From: Simplicispira sp. 125
GTDB lineage: Bacteria; Pseudomonadota; Gammaproteobacteria; Burkholderiales; Burkholderiaceae_C
NCBI RefSeq assembly: GCF_003096555.1
Contig: NZ_QEKM01000001.1
Coordinates: 2,604,001 to 2,668,000, forward strand
Reading direction: 5' to 3'
Length of the DNA stretch: 64,000 bases
The notes beneath the pieces were generated by a model that saw only the letters and a list, made by a program, of their open reading frames with translations, was not told the DNA's origin and did no database searches. This document shows positions 21,612 to 30,769 of the stretch, piece by piece. The position numbers and the translations under genes are program-made. The number at the start of each line of letters is the position of its first letter. Position 1 is the first letter of the stretch.

Positions 21612-23699
21612 ATGCACTCCCCATCCATCGATGCACCCTCCGCCACCCAGGCTGAACCCAGCGATTCGCTGCTGCGCCTGATCGCGGATTCCGTGCCGGC
21701 ATTGATGGCTTATTTCGAGCTGCCCAGCCTGCTCTGCCGATTCGCCAACCAGGGCTATGCCGCATACCACGGCCAAACCCCCGAATCGATGCTGAACCGG
21801 TCCGTGGAGGAAGCCATTGGCACCCGCGCATGGCTGGCCATTGCGCCCTATGTAGAGCGCAGCAAGCGCGGCGAGCGCGTGAAGTACACCCGCGAGCAGA
21901 CGCTGCCCAACGGCGAAATACGCATGATTGAGGTGCACCTGATCCCGCACATGGCCAGCACGCCCGAGCCGGTGGGCTGTTTCGTGCTGATCACCGACAT
22001 CACCGAGCGCTGGCGCGCCGACCAGGCGATGCGGCAGACCGAAGAGCGCATGCGCAAGTTTTCCGATGCCACGCACGAAGCCATCGTCTTCCACCGCGAC
22101 GGCCTCATCTCCGACGGCAACGAAGCCCTGACCCGTTTGACCGGCTATGCGCTGCACGAGGTTCTGGGCCTGTCGATCTTCCATTTCATCAGCCCGGAAT
22201 ATCGCCCCGTGGCGCTGGAATACACCCGCAGCGGACGCGAGGACCCTTACGAAGTGAGTTTTCGCCATAAAGACGGCCGCACGATCCCGGTCGAAGCCGT
22301 GGGCAAAACCATGCCGGAACTGCACGGGGACTACCGCATCGTCATCCTGCGCGACATCACGGCACGCAAACGGGCACAGGAGCGCGAGGCCTTCCTGGCC
22401 CTGCACGACACCCTCACCGAGCTGCCCAACCGGCGCCACCTGATGGAGCAGTTGGGCAGGGTTGTTGACCAGGCCCGCCAGCGCCAGGGCCACGCCGCCG
22501 TGCTGTTTGTCGACCTGGACCATTTCAAGACAGTGAACGACTCGCTGGGCCACCACGCAGGCGACCAGTTGCTGCGCGAGGTGGCCCAGCGCCTGAGCCA
22601 ATGCGTAGGAGAGGCTGGCATGGTGGCACGGCTCAGCGGCGACGAATTCGTTGTGGTGCTGGCCAACGCACTCGATGCTGACAGCGCCCTGCGCATGGCC
22701 GACCGGTTGCTCGAAAGCATGCACGGCGCCTTCACGCTGAACCAGCAGCTCGTCACCATGTCGCCATCCATCGGCGTCAGCCTGTACCCGGACGATGGCG
22801 AAACGGGCGACGCCCTGCTACGCAATGCCGACGCCGCCATGTACCACGCCAAAGAAAGCGGGCGCGGCAACCGCCAGCGCTACCAGCCAGGCATGGAAAG
22901 CCGGGCCATGGAGGTACTGCAGCAAGAGCGCATGTTGCGCGAGGCCATCGCCCACAACGCTTTTGTGCTGCATTACCAGCCCCAGGTCAGCCTGGCCGAC
23001 GGCAGCCTCCAGGGCATAGAGGCCCTGGTGCGCTGGCAACACCCGGTGCGCGGCCTGGTCAGTCCGGTCGAGTTCATTGCCTTCGCTGAATCGCGCGGGC
23101 TCATCGCCCCGATCGGCCACTGGGTCATGCACGAGGCCTGCCGCCAGCTCAAGGCCTGGCAAGACGAAGGCCTGGCCCTGGTGCCCATGGCCGTGAATCT
23201 GTCGGCGCTCGAATTCCGCCAGCGCGACATGGCGGCCGACATCGCCGCCGCGCTGCAGGCCACAGGCCTGCCCCCACGCTTCCTGGAAATCGAGCTGACC
23301 GAATCGGTGCTGATGCACCAGGCCGGCCAAATACTGGACACCCTCAAAGCCATCAAGGCCCTGGGCGTGGGGATTTCCATCGACGACTTCGGCACCGGCT
23401 ATTCCTCGCTGGCCTACCTCAAGCGCTACCCGATCGACAAACTCAAGATCGACCGCTCATTTGTCGTCGACACGCCCGGCAACACCGACGACGAAGCCAT
23501 CATTACCGCCATCATCCAGATGGCCCGCAGCCTGCAACTCAAAACAGTGGCCGAGGGCGTGGAAACCCCTGCACAAAGCGACATGCTGCGCAGCTTGGGC
23601 TGCGACCTGATCCAGGGCTACGTGGTGTCTGCCGCACTGGATGCCGCCGCCACGCACGCCTGGCTGCAACAAAAAAGCCATCCAGGACATGGACAATAG
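21612..23699 (+). CDS. PAS-PAS-GGDEF-EAL cyclic-di-GMP protein
   Basis: 695 residues, no TM. PAS1 at about 22-135, PAS2 at about 140-260 (HEAIVFHRDGLISDGNEALT), GGDEF at about 265-425 with the variant motif RLSGDEFVVV, and EAL at about 440-690 with EALVRW, NLSALEFRQ, ELTESVLM, DDFGTGYSSL and KIDRSFV. The EAL residues for phosphodiesterase activity look complete. The first residue of the GGDEF motif is Ser, which occurs in active and inactive enzymes, so the net direction of c-di-GMP change is not predictable. Its stop overlaps possible starts of the AMP nucleosidase gene. Confidence 0.92.
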   Translation: MHSPSIDAPSATQAEPSDSLLRLIADSVPALMAYFELPSLLCRFANQGYAAYHGQTPESMLNRSVEEAIGTRAWLAIAPYVERSKRGERVKYTREQTLPNGEIRMIEVHLIPHMASTPEPVGCFVLITDITERWRADQAMRQTEERMRKFSDATHEAIVFHRDGLISDGNEALTRLTGYALHEVLGLSIFHFISPEYRPVALEYTRSGREDPYEVSFRHKDGRTIPVEAVGKTMPELHGDYRIVILRDITARKRAQEREAFLALHDTLTELPNRRHLMEQLGRVVDQARQRQGHAAVLFVDLDHFKTVNDSLGHHAGDQLLREVAQRLSQCVGEAGMVARLSGDEFVVVLANALDADSALRMADRLLESMHGAFTLNQQLVTMSPSIGVSLYPDDGETGDALLRNADAAMYHAKESGRGNRQRYQPGMESRAMEVLQQERMLREAIAHNAFVLHYQPQVSLADGSLQGIEALVRWQHPVRGLVSPVEFIAFAESRGLIAPIGHWVMHEACRQLKAWQDEGLALVPMAVNLSALEFRQRDMAADIAAALQATGLPPRFLEIELTESVLMHQAGQILDTLKAIKALGVGISIDDFGTGYSSLAYLKRYPIDKLKIDRSFVVDTPGNTDDEAIITAIIQMARSLQLKTVAEGVETPAQSDMLRSLGCDLIQGYVVSAALDAAATHAWLQQKSHPGHGQ

Positions 23700-23703
23700 G
23701 CAC

Positions 23704-25185
23704 ATGCCCCAAACCCCCCATTTCATTGCACCCACCCGCCACACCGATCCTGCCAGCGCACTGTCCCAGGTGCAGCGCATCTACCAGCAGCAAATAGACC
23801 ATCTGCGCAGCACCATGCAGGAGTTTGTAGCCGGGCAGACACCACCAGCCCCGGTACGCGCCTTCTACCCCTTTGTGCGCGTGCACACCACCACGGTGGC
23901 TCGGTCGGCCAGCAAGCTGGCTTATGGGTTTGTCGAGGGACCGGGCCATTTCGAAACCACGCTCACGCGGCCCGACCTGTTTGGCGACTATTACCACGAG
24001 CAGTTCCGCCTGCTGCGCCAGAGCCATGGCGTAGAGCTGGAAGTGGGCACCAGCGCCCACCCTATTCCCATCCACTTCTCGTTTGCCGAGCACGACCATG
24101 TCGAGGGCCAGCTCTCACCCGAGCGGCGCATGCTGATGCGTGACCTGTTCGACCTGCCCGACCTGGCCGCCATGGACGACGGCATCGCCAATGGCACCTA
24201 CCAGCACCGCCCCGGCGAAGCGCAGCCCCTGGCGCTTTTCACCGCGCCGCGCGTGGACTATTCGCTGCACCGCCTGCGCCACTACACGGGCACGGCGCCC
24301 GAGTGGTTCCAGAACTTCGTGCTGTTCACCAATTACCAGTTCTACATTGATGAATTCGTGCGCCTGGGCCACGCCGAGATGGCGCGCCCGGACAGCGAAT
24401 ACGTCGCCTTTGTGGAACCCGGCAACGTGGTCACGCGCCGCGTGGGCCTGCCCGAGCAGCCAGGCGACGCGCTGGGCGCACCACTGCCGCGCCTGCCGCA
24501 AATGCCCGCCTACCACCTCATGCGGGCCGACCGCAGCGGCATCACCATGGTCAACATCGGGGTCGGCCCGTCCAACGCCAAGACCATCACCGACCACATC
24601 GCCGTGCTGCGCCCGCACGCCTGGATGATGCTGGGCCACTGCGCCGGCCTGCGCAACAGCCAGCAGTTGGGCGACTACGTGCTGGCCCACGCCTATGTGC
24701 GCGAAGACCATGTGCTGGATGAAGAACTACCGCTGTGGGTGCCCATTCCCGCACTGGCCGAAATCCAGGTGGCCCTGGAGCAAGCCGTGGCCGACGTCAC
24801 GCAACTGGGCCGCAGCGAACTCAAGCACATCATGCGCACCGGCACCGTGGCCAGCACCGACAACCGCAACTGGGAGCTGCTGCCCGACAACCTGCCCCAG
24901 CGGCGCTTCAGCCAAAGCCGCGCCGTGGCGCTGGACATGGAAAGCGCCACCATCGCAGCCAACGGCTTTCGCTTTCGGGTGCCCTACGGCACGCTGCTGT
25001 GCGTGAGCGACAAGCCCCTGCACGGTGAGATCAAGCTGCCCGGCATGGCCAACCACTTCTACCGCGAGCGGGTCGATCAGCACCTGCGTATCGGCATGCG
25101 CGCCATCGAAATTTTGCGCGAGGGTGGCGTGCAGCGTCTGCACAGCCGCAAGCTGCGCAGTTTTGCCGAAGTGGCTTTCCAGTAG
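23704..25185 (+). CDS. amn: AMP nucleosidase
   Basis: About 493 residues. Hydrolyses AMP to adenine and ribose 5-phosphate, regulating the adenylate pool. The N-terminal AMN domain (APTRHTDPASALSQVQRIYQ, FYPFVRVHT) precedes a PNP/UDP phosphorylase-like catalytic domain with VNIGVGPSNAKTITDH, LGHCAGLRNSQQLGDYV, MRTGTVASTDNRNWEL and ALDMESATIAANG, the last holding the nucleotide-binding Glu. The start could be 23689 or 23704; both overlap the end of the previous gene and I favour 23704. A partial repeat-A-like sequence follows at about 25196-25250. Confidence 0.92.
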   Translation: MPQTPHFIAPTRHTDPASALSQVQRIYQQQIDHLRSTMQEFVAGQTPPAPVRAFYPFVRVHTTTVARSASKLAYGFVEGPGHFETTLTRPDLFGDYYHEQFRLLRQSHGVELEVGTSAHPIPIHFSFAEHDHVEGQLSPERRMLMRDLFDLPDLAAMDDGIANGTYQHRPGEAQPLALFTAPRVDYSLHRLRHYTGTAPEWFQNFVLFTNYQFYIDEFVRLGHAEMARPDSEYVAFVEPGNVVTRRVGLPEQPGDALGAPLPRLPQMPAYHLMRADRSGITMVNIGVGPSNAKTITDHIAVLRPHAWMMLGHCAGLRNSQQLGDYVLAHAYVREDHVLDEELPLWVPIPALAEIQVALEQAVADVTQLGRSELKHIMRTGTVASTDNRNWELLPDNLPQRRFSQSRAVALDMESATIAANGFRFRVPYGTLLCVSDKPLHGEIKLPGMANHFYRERVDQHLRIGMRAIEILREGGVQRLHSRKLRSFAEVAFQ

Positions 25186-25195
25186 GCGCCGCATT

Positions 25196-25250
25196 TGCTC
25201 CTGTTTTTAGAGCTAAACCCGTAGACCAATCGAGCGTGAGAGGCCTTTTT
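25196..25250. repeat. Degenerate repeat A, copy 6
   Basis: tttttagagctaaacccgta...cgagcgtgagaggcc with a run of T, recognisable only by its order of blocks (AGAGCT, GAGCG, AGGCC tail). It lies between amn and the NodI-like gene and overlaps the latter's GTG start. Low confidence. Confidence 0.35.
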
Positions 25251-26207
25251 TTGCCTGAAACTTCTCCCCCGCAGACGCCCCTGCTCGACGTGATCGGCCT
25301 GCGCAAATCGTATGGCGACACCCCGGTGGTGGACAACGTGTCGTTTGCCATCGCCCCTGGCGAATGCCTGGGCGTCATCGGCCCCAACGGCGCGGGCAAG
25401 ACCACCACCATCCGCATGTGCCTGGGCCTCACGGCCCCCGATGGCGGCACGGTGCACTTCACGCCGCAGCCAGGCGCCGCGCCCCTGCAGATGCCGCGCG
25501 ATGCGCTGGCCATCAAGGCCCGGTGGGGCGTGGTCACGCAGTTCGACACCCTGGACCCGGACTTCACCTGTGCCGAAAACCTGCGCGTGTTCGGCCGCTA
25601 CTTTGGCCTCAATGGCAAGGTGATGGACGAGCGCGTGCCCCAGTTGCTGGAGTTTGCCGCCCTCACCGCCAAGGCCGATGCCAAGCCCGGCGAGCTGTCG
25701 GGCGGCATGAAGCGGCGCCTGTCGCTGGCACGGGCCCTCGTCAACAACCCGCGCTTGCTGCTGCTCGATGAACCCACCACCGGCCTAGACCCGCAGGCGC
25801 GCCACCTGATGTGGGAGCGGCTGCAACTGCTGCTGCAGCAGGGCACGTCGATTTTGCTGACCACCCACTTCATGGACGAGGCCGAGCGCCTGTGCTCGCG
25901 CCTGCTGGTGCTGGACCACGGCCGCAAGATCGCCGAAGGCGCCCCGCGCGCGCTGATCGCCCAGCACCTGGAGCCCGATGTGGTGGAAGTGTTTGGCGTG
26001 GGCGCCGTCCAGATGGCCGAAGACCCCGCGCTGCGCGCCCTGGCCGCGCGCGTGGAAGTCAGTGGCGAGACCGTGTTTTTCTACACCCAGAACGCCCAGC
26101 CGCTGCTGCAGGCGCTGGGCCAGCACGGCCACCTGCGCACATTGCACCGGCCGGCCAATCTGGAGGACCTGTTCCTCAAGCTCACGGGGCGGCAGATCCG
26201 GGAGTGA
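25236..26207 (+). CDS. NodI/DrrA-like ABC transporter ATP-binding protein
   Basis: 323 residues. Walker A GPNGAGKT, signature LSGGMKRR, Walker B LLLLDEPTTGLD, and the switch His in LLTTHFMDEAERL; then the C-terminal extension (about 240-320) usual in ATPases paired with ABC-2 permeases for export of polysaccharide-like or drug substrates. The start is GTG at 25236. The matching ABC-2 (NodJ-like) permease is not adjacent; the only candidate nearby is at 41157, beyond the catabolic block and purT. In relatives nodI and nodJ are neighbours, so an insertion seems to have split them. Confidence 0.88.
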   Translation: MRGLFLPETSPPQTPLLDVIGLRKSYGDTPVVDNVSFAIAPGECLGVIGPNGAGKTTTIRMCLGLTAPDGGTVHFTPQPGAAPLQMPRDALAIKARWGVVTQFDTLDPDFTCAENLRVFGRYFGLNGKVMDERVPQLLEFAALTAKADAKPGELSGGMKRRLSLARALVNNPRLLLLDEPTTGLDPQARHLMWERLQLLLQQGTSILLTTHFMDEAERLCSRLLVLDHGRKIAEGAPRALIAQHLEPDVVEVFGVGAVQMAEDPALRALAARVEVSGETVFFYTQNAQPLLQALGQHGHLRTLHRPANLEDLFLKLTGRQIRE

Positions 26208-26257
26208 GGGCGTGCAAGGGGAGGGAGCGTTGTGCACCGGGCCTGCAAACGCTCCTC

Positions 26258-26300
26258 AATTTATAGCTGATAGCGCATACAGGGCAAGGGTAAATTCAAG
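26258..26300 (+). repeat. Hairpin repeat A, copy 7 (truncated)
   Basis: atagctgatagcgcatacag followed by GGCAAGG and an A/T tail; the right arm is damaged. It follows the NodI-like gene and marks the last recognisably native sequence before the catabolic block. 26300-26422 shows no gene. Confidence 0.5.
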
Positions 26301-26422
26301 TCTAAAGTCACTATTATCGTGGAGACCCGCGAGGTGGCCTACTGAGTTCAAGACCTTGGACTCGGTTGTCGAAGGAATACTTGAACGACATTTGGCAGGT
26401 CCATTTTTCTTTGGCCCCCGGC

Positions 26423-28105
26423 TCAGAAGTCCGTGGAACAGCCGTAAGACTCCGCAGCATTCACGTCCCCCGCGCCACGGTACCGGGGCCACGTGGGATA
26501 TTCGCACAGGGGGCGCTTGCGACCGGGAACGCCGACCGTATCGGTGGTTACCTGGTCCTTGGGCGCAATGCCTTTCTCCACCCAGTTTTCCAACGCGCTC
26601 AATGAATCCCAGGTGGCGTTGAACACAGTACTGACCGCGTGGCCGTAACCAGGCACTTCGTAATAGCGTGCAAACGAATCCACCCGGGAAGCTCCCATCT
26701 GCGCCTGCAGGCGCTGGTAATACTGCGCGGTCGCCCGGGCGCTCACCAGCACGTCCGATACCCCATGCGCGAGCAGCAACTTACCTCCCCGAGCGGCAAA
26801 GGCCGTGAGGTCCGAACCGACATCCAGCATGGTGCTGAAAGCGCTGAGGCGGGAAGCCCAGGGGCCAGGGTTCTCCGGGTCCAACGTCAGCGAGTCGAAT
26901 GCCAGGTCCCGTGTGACGCCCAGCTTGATCATCTGGTCCAGTTGCTTGGTGATGTAGGGTGCCCCGGAAGGCACGGGCATCGCTGGCTGCTCGGTTCCCA
27001 GGTTGAGGAAGGTCTCGATGGGATGCACGGGCGACGACCCGCCCGCAGCGCCGAGTGACGCGCCCCAGACGTTGTAGCCGGGATAGCTCGTCGAGCCGCT
27101 GGCCAGGAAAAAGTTGAACCGCGCAGCGGTGTTCATGGTGGTCAGCGCGGCGATCTGCGCATCGGAAAGGCAGGTGTCACCGGCGTCGATGCCGTTGGGG
27201 CAGCGCAAGGGAGAACCCGCGACGCGCGCCACCGTTGGATCAAAGCGTGCGTTGCAACGCGTCTGGTTGCTGACCACGCCGTCGGCCACACCATCCAGCA
27301 AGTCGCAGGTCTCCAGGACAGCACGGTGCAGCACTGCGCGCTTGGCGGGGTTGGGGTAGGCCCCCTTTTGCGCCAGGGCACGGCTGACACGGTGTCCGCC
27401 CAGCATGGCGGACAGTTGATTCCATGCGGGATACCAGGCGATGATGCCGTCCCAGTCGTCCGGCCAGCGCTGCGCCAGCGAGAGCGCTTCCCGCCCGCCG
27501 GTGGACCCGCCAGCGAAATAAGCCTTTTGCGGCTTGCCTTGCGCGTAGTGTCGGCTGATCAGGAACAGGGCCGCGTCGCGCGTCTTCTTGAGCGCCTCGC
27601 CGCCGAAGTTGCGCACCGCTTCGTCATTTTGGAGGAACCGCCCGTCCAGCGAGCCGGAAGCGTTGGCCTGATGGCCCGCATCGCTGCCGAACGTCGCGTA
27701 GCCGCGCCCCAGGGGTGTGGGCTGGTCCGTCGGCCCCGCCGGCACGTTGCCCGCCACGTTGGGAAGCATGCCATCGAAGCCGCCGCCACCGAACATCATC
27801 ACCTTTCCGTTCCAAGCGACGGGCAATGCCAAGCGAAAAGTGATCGCCGGCGCCTGCGGGTTGACCGGCGCCAGGGTACCTGTGACACGGCAGTGCGCGG
27901 GCGTGGCAGACGCATTCGATCCGGCGGCCGGAACGACCGCCACTTCGGTCACCTTTCCGTCGCCGCTCGGCAGGCCGATGGCGGTCGACGGAATGGCCGC
28001 CGCCAGCATCTCTGCGCATGCCTGCGGCTGTGCATGGGCCCGGTCAGCGGTCGCCAACAGAACCGCCAGGTAGCCTGTTGCGAACAATATCTTCTTCTTT
28101 GGCAT
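26423..28105 (-). CDS. Secreted tannase/feruloyl esterase family protein
   Basis: 560 residues, signal peptide (ILFATGYLAVLLATADRAHA), then a tannase/feruloyl-esterase alpha/beta-hydrolase. The nucleophile Ser is in FAGGSTGGREAL. The Asp/His pair of the triad lies in the C-terminal third (LLLAHGVSDVLVSA for Asp, VPGYGHAVS for His). The Cys pairs CDLL...CNAR...CPNG...CLSD suit the disulphide-linked lid of the family. Start: ATG 28105, with AGGAG eight bases upstream; GTG at 28108 is less likely. Last gene of a ten-gene run; it probably releases the compound the rest of the operon consumes from an ester outside the cytoplasm. Confidence 0.85.
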   Translation of the reverse strand: MPKKKILFATGYLAVLLATADRAHAQPQACAEMLAAAIPSTAIGLPSGDGKVTEVAVVPAAGSNASATPAHCRVTGTLAPVNPQAPAITFRLALPVAWNGKVMMFGGGGFDGMLPNVAGNVPAGPTDQPTPLGRGYATFGSDAGHQANASGSLDGRFLQNDEAVRNFGGEALKKTRDAALFLISRHYAQGKPQKAYFAGGSTGGREALSLAQRWPDDWDGIIAWYPAWNQLSAMLGGHRVSRALAQKGAYPNPAKRAVLHRAVLETCDLLDGVADGVVSNQTRCNARFDPTVARVAGSPLRCPNGIDAGDTCLSDAQIAALTTMNTAARFNFFLASGSTSYPGYNVWGASLGAAGGSSPVHPIETFLNLGTEQPAMPVPSGAPYITKQLDQMIKLGVTRDLAFDSLTLDPENPGPWASRLSAFSTMLDVGSDLTAFAARGGKLLLAHGVSDVLVSARATAQYYQRLQAQMGASRVDSFARYYEVPGYGHAVSTVFNATWDSLSALENWVEKGIAPKDQVTTDTVGVPGRKRPLCEYPTWPRYRGAGDVNAAESYGCSTDF

Positions 28106-28147
28106 CACATCGTCTCCTGGGTTGGGAATTCGCGAACGGAACAGGCC

Positions 28148-28903
28148 TCACAGGTCGTTGATGTAGAAGCGGTTCCAGGTGGGGCTGATGACAAGCTGGT
28201 TGATGCACACACCGGCAGGCAGCTCGGCCATGAAGCGGATGGCGCGCCCCACATCGTCCGGCTGCAGCATGCGGGCCCTCTCCTCCGCCGTTGGCGGCGT
28301 GGGCCGCGTGTCGAGAATGGGGGTGGCCACCTCGGCAGGGCACAGGCTGCAGGCGCGTATGCCATGCACGCCGTCTTCCATGTTGATGGTCTCGGTCATC
28401 GCGACCACGGCGTGCTTGCTGCCGTTGTAGGCCGGCCCGGTGAGCTTGGGGTGATGGACGCCGGCCCACGACGACACATTGATCACCAGCCCACTGCGGC
28501 GCGCGCGCATCGCGGGCAGCACCGCGTATGTGGTGTAGAAAATGCTGTCCATGTTGGTCGCGATGACTTGGCGCCAGCCCTTGGCAGACTGGTCACGCCA
28601 GAACCGTTCAGGGGTGTTGGTACCCGCGCAGTTCACCAGCACATCCATGCGATTGCCATGCCGCTGCAGAATCTGCGAGGCCGTCGCCGCCACGGCCTCG
28701 GCGTCCGTCACGTCCAGCGCGGCGACCTCGGCCACCCCGCCCGTGGCGCGGATGTGCGCAGCAGCGGCCTCCAGTGGGTCCGGCCGCCGGCCGGACAGCA
28801 CCACCGTGGCACCCGCGCTAGCGAGCGCACGGGCCGCGGCCAAGCCAATGCCGGAACCGGCCCCAGTGATCCAGGCTACCTGCCCTTGCAGCGCGCCAGT
28901 CAT
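28148..28903 (-). CDS. SDR-family oxidoreductase
   Basis: 251 residues, cytoplasmic. Rossmann nucleotide motif TGAGSGIG at about residues 12-19, NCAG, and the catalytic Ser/Tyr/Lys set in NVSSWAG and YNGSKHAV. Probably oxidises or reduces a hydroxy/keto group of the operon's substrate. Its start overlaps the stop of the previous SDR gene (ATGA at 28900-28903), and the esterase gene follows 42 bp later. Specificity unknown. Confidence 0.9.
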   Translation of the reverse strand: MTGALQGQVAWITGAGSGIGLAAARALASAGATVVLSGRRPDPLEAAAAHIRATGGVAEVAALDVTDAEAVAATASQILQRHGNRMDVLVNCAGTNTPERFWRDQSAKGWRQVIATNMDSIFYTTYAVLPAMRARRSGLVINVSSWAGVHHPKLTGPAYNGSKHAVVAMTETINMEDGVHGIRACSLCPAEVATPILDTRPTPPTAEERARMLQPDDVGRAIRFMAELPAGVCINQLVISPTWNRFYINDL

Positions 28904-29805
28904 GCCACACCCTCCAAGACGAACTGGCCCTTGCTCAGCTCATGCTGGTACTGCTCCCAGCCTGACTCTGGCACACGTTCCCCGATGCGGTTCTGGACCT
29001 CCGACAGACGCCTGTGTAACTGCTCGGCTACACCCGCCTGGCCAGCGATGTGGATGCCGCGCGTCATGGTGATGTGTGCGGCCTCGAAGCTCCCCGCACC
29101 GGCCAGCAGGATGGTGCGGCTGGGAGCATCTTCGCAGACCAGGGGAATCAGTGCCGGGCTGACCTGTTCTGGCGTGAGCCGGGCGAGCGCGTCGGGCGGC
29201 AACACGCCGTCGGTCATTCCGGTCGCGGCCGATGGGGCCAGGCAATTGACGCGGATGTTTCGCTTGGCACCCTCGAGTGCAAGGGTCTGCATGAGACCGA
29301 CCAGCGCCATCTTGGCGGCACCGTAGTTGGCCTGGCCGAAATTGCCGTAGAGCCCCGAGGACGAGGTGGTCATCACGATGCGGCCGTAGTGCTGCTCCTG
29401 CATCTGCGCCCAAACCGCCCGGGTGGCATGGACCGCCCCCATCACGTGCACCTCCAGCACCCGGCGGAAGTCTTCCAGCGCCATCTTGGCAAAGGTCCTG
29501 TCGCGCAGGATGCCGGCATTGTTGATGAGGATGTCGATGCGCCCCCACGCGTTGAGGGCCTGTGCCGCCATCTGCTCCATCTCATCAGGCTGCGTGACGT
29601 CACCGAGGTGCACGAGCGCTTCGCCTCCCAGCGCACGAATCTCGGCCACGACGGTCTGCGCAGCGGCGCCATGGTCGGAACCATCCAGGTCATTGACGAC
29701 AACGCGCGCACCCTGGCGGGCCAATTCCAGCGCATGCGCACGGCCGAGGCCCCCGCCCGCGCCTGTGACGATGGCGACGCGATCTTGAAGAAGAAGTTTT
29801 TTCAT
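28900..29805 (-). CDS. SDR-family dehydrogenase, MFE-2 (3R)-hydroxyacyl-CoA dehydrogenase-like
   Basis: 301 residues. TGAGGGLG at about 17-24, NNAG, and TTSSSGLYGNFGQANYGAAK: this Ser-Tyr-Lys context is typical of the (3R)-3-hydroxyacyl-CoA dehydrogenase domain of multifunctional enzyme 2. It ends in a longer tail than usual SDRs. It would convert a 3-hydroxyacyl compound to a 3-keto compound, the type of substrate the neighbouring BKACE enzyme cleaves. Preceded 20 bp upstream by the BKACE gene. Confidence 0.88.
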   Translation of the reverse strand: MKKLLLQDRVAIVTGAGGGLGRAHALELARQGARVVVNDLDGSDHGAAAQTVVAEIRALGGEALVHLGDVTQPDEMEQMAAQALNAWGRIDILINNAGILRDRTFAKMALEDFRRVLEVHVMGAVHATRAVWAQMQEQHYGRIVMTTSSSGLYGNFGQANYGAAKMALVGLMQTLALEGAKRNIRVNCLAPSAATGMTDGVLPPDALARLTPEQVSPALIPLVCEDAPSRTILLAGAGSFEAAHITMTRGIHIAGQAGVAEQLHRRLSEVQNRIGERVPESGWEQYQHELSKGQFVLEGVA

Positions 29806-29825
29806 AGTGGGTGTGGGTGGGTGGG

Positions 29826-30758
29826 TCAGAAGTTGACGGCATTGGCGCCTTTGAGCGCCAGCATGGTTCGGACCTCGGCGGGTGACGCGACGTCGAGGGA
29901 CAGTTCATCAAGAATGCGGCGGATCTTGCGCACCTGCTCGGCGCAACTGGTCGCCAGCTGGCCTTTGCCCAGATAGAGGCTGTCTTCCAGCCCGACACGC
30001 ACGTTGCCGCCCATCACCGCGGCCATGGTCAGCAGCGGCATCTGGTGGCGCCCGGCTCCCAGCACAGAGAAGCGGTAGCCGTCCCGACCGAACAGGCGAT
30101 CGGCCGTGGTGCGCATGGCGACGAGGTTCTCCGGATCGGCGCCCAGGCCACCCAGGATTCCGAAGATGCACTGCAGGAAGATGGGGCCATCGATCAACCC
30201 CTCGTCGCGGAAATGGGCCAGGGTGTAGAGATGACCCATGTCGTAGCACTCGAACTCGAACCGCGTCCCGCGCTCGCGGCCCAGCACCTGCAAGATGTGC
30301 TTGATGTCGGCGAAGGTGTTGCGAAAGATCAGGTCCTCCATGCCTTCCACGTAGGGCTGCTCCCATGCGTGCTGCCACTGCGAGATCTTGCGCACGACGG
30401 GGTGAATGGAGAAATTCATGGACCCCATGTTGAGCGAGCACATCTCGGGCGCCGCCTGCAACGGGTAGGCAAGCCGCTCGGCCAGCGTCATGCGGGTGCT
30501 GCCGCCCGTGGTGATGTTGATGATGGCGTCGGTGGCGGCCTTGATGCGCGGCACGAACCGGTCAAAGATCGTCGGGTCCGGGGTGGGCCGCCCGTCACCG
30601 GGATCGCGTGCGTGCAGGTGCAGGATGGCGGCGCCGGCTTCGGATGCCTCGATGGCCTGCTCGGCGATCTGTTCGGGCGTGATCGCCAGGTAGGGCGACA
30701 TGGTGGGCGTATGCACCGAGCCGGTGACCGCGCAGGAGATGATGACTTTGTCGGACAT
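29826..30758 (-). CDS. BKACE (DUF849) beta-keto acid cleavage enzyme
   Basis: 310 residues, TIM barrel. Family reaction: a beta-keto acid plus acetyl-CoA gives acetoacetate and an acyl-CoA (prototype Kce of lysine fermentation). The Zn-binding HxH is in ILHLHARDP, with the start VIISCAVTGSVHTPTMSPYL, the SLNMGSMNF region and the C-terminal GGNVRVGLEDSLYL. The ATG at 30758 follows GGAAT; the frame is open upstream into livF but without similarity. It sits between the ABC transporter and the SDR genes, so its substrate is likely the imported and oxidised molecule. The exact beta-keto acid is unknown. Confidence 0.9.
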   Translation of the reverse strand: MSDKVIISCAVTGSVHTPTMSPYLAITPEQIAEQAIEASEAGAAILHLHARDPGDGRPTPDPTIFDRFVPRIKAATDAIINITTGGSTRMTLAERLAYPLQAAPEMCSLNMGSMNFSIHPVVRKISQWQHAWEQPYVEGMEDLIFRNTFADIKHILQVLGRERGTRFEFECYDMGHLYTLAHFRDEGLIDGPIFLQCIFGILGGLGADPENLVAMRTTADRLFGRDGYRFSVLGAGRHQMPLLTMAAVMGGNVRVGLEDSLYLGKGQLATSCAEQVRKIRRILDELSLDVASPAEVRTMLALKGANAVNF

Positions 30759-30769
30759 GCGGGAATTCC

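Noticed and set aside
21456..22724. Upstream extension of the DUF4010 gene by 423 codons
   Set aside because: Runs opposite the PAS-GGDEF-EAL gene with no similarity; the ATG at 21455 gives the proper MgtC-like start.
27326..29326. 666-codon open frame on the plus strand
   Set aside because: Antisense to the esterase and SDR genes, no recognisable motifs.
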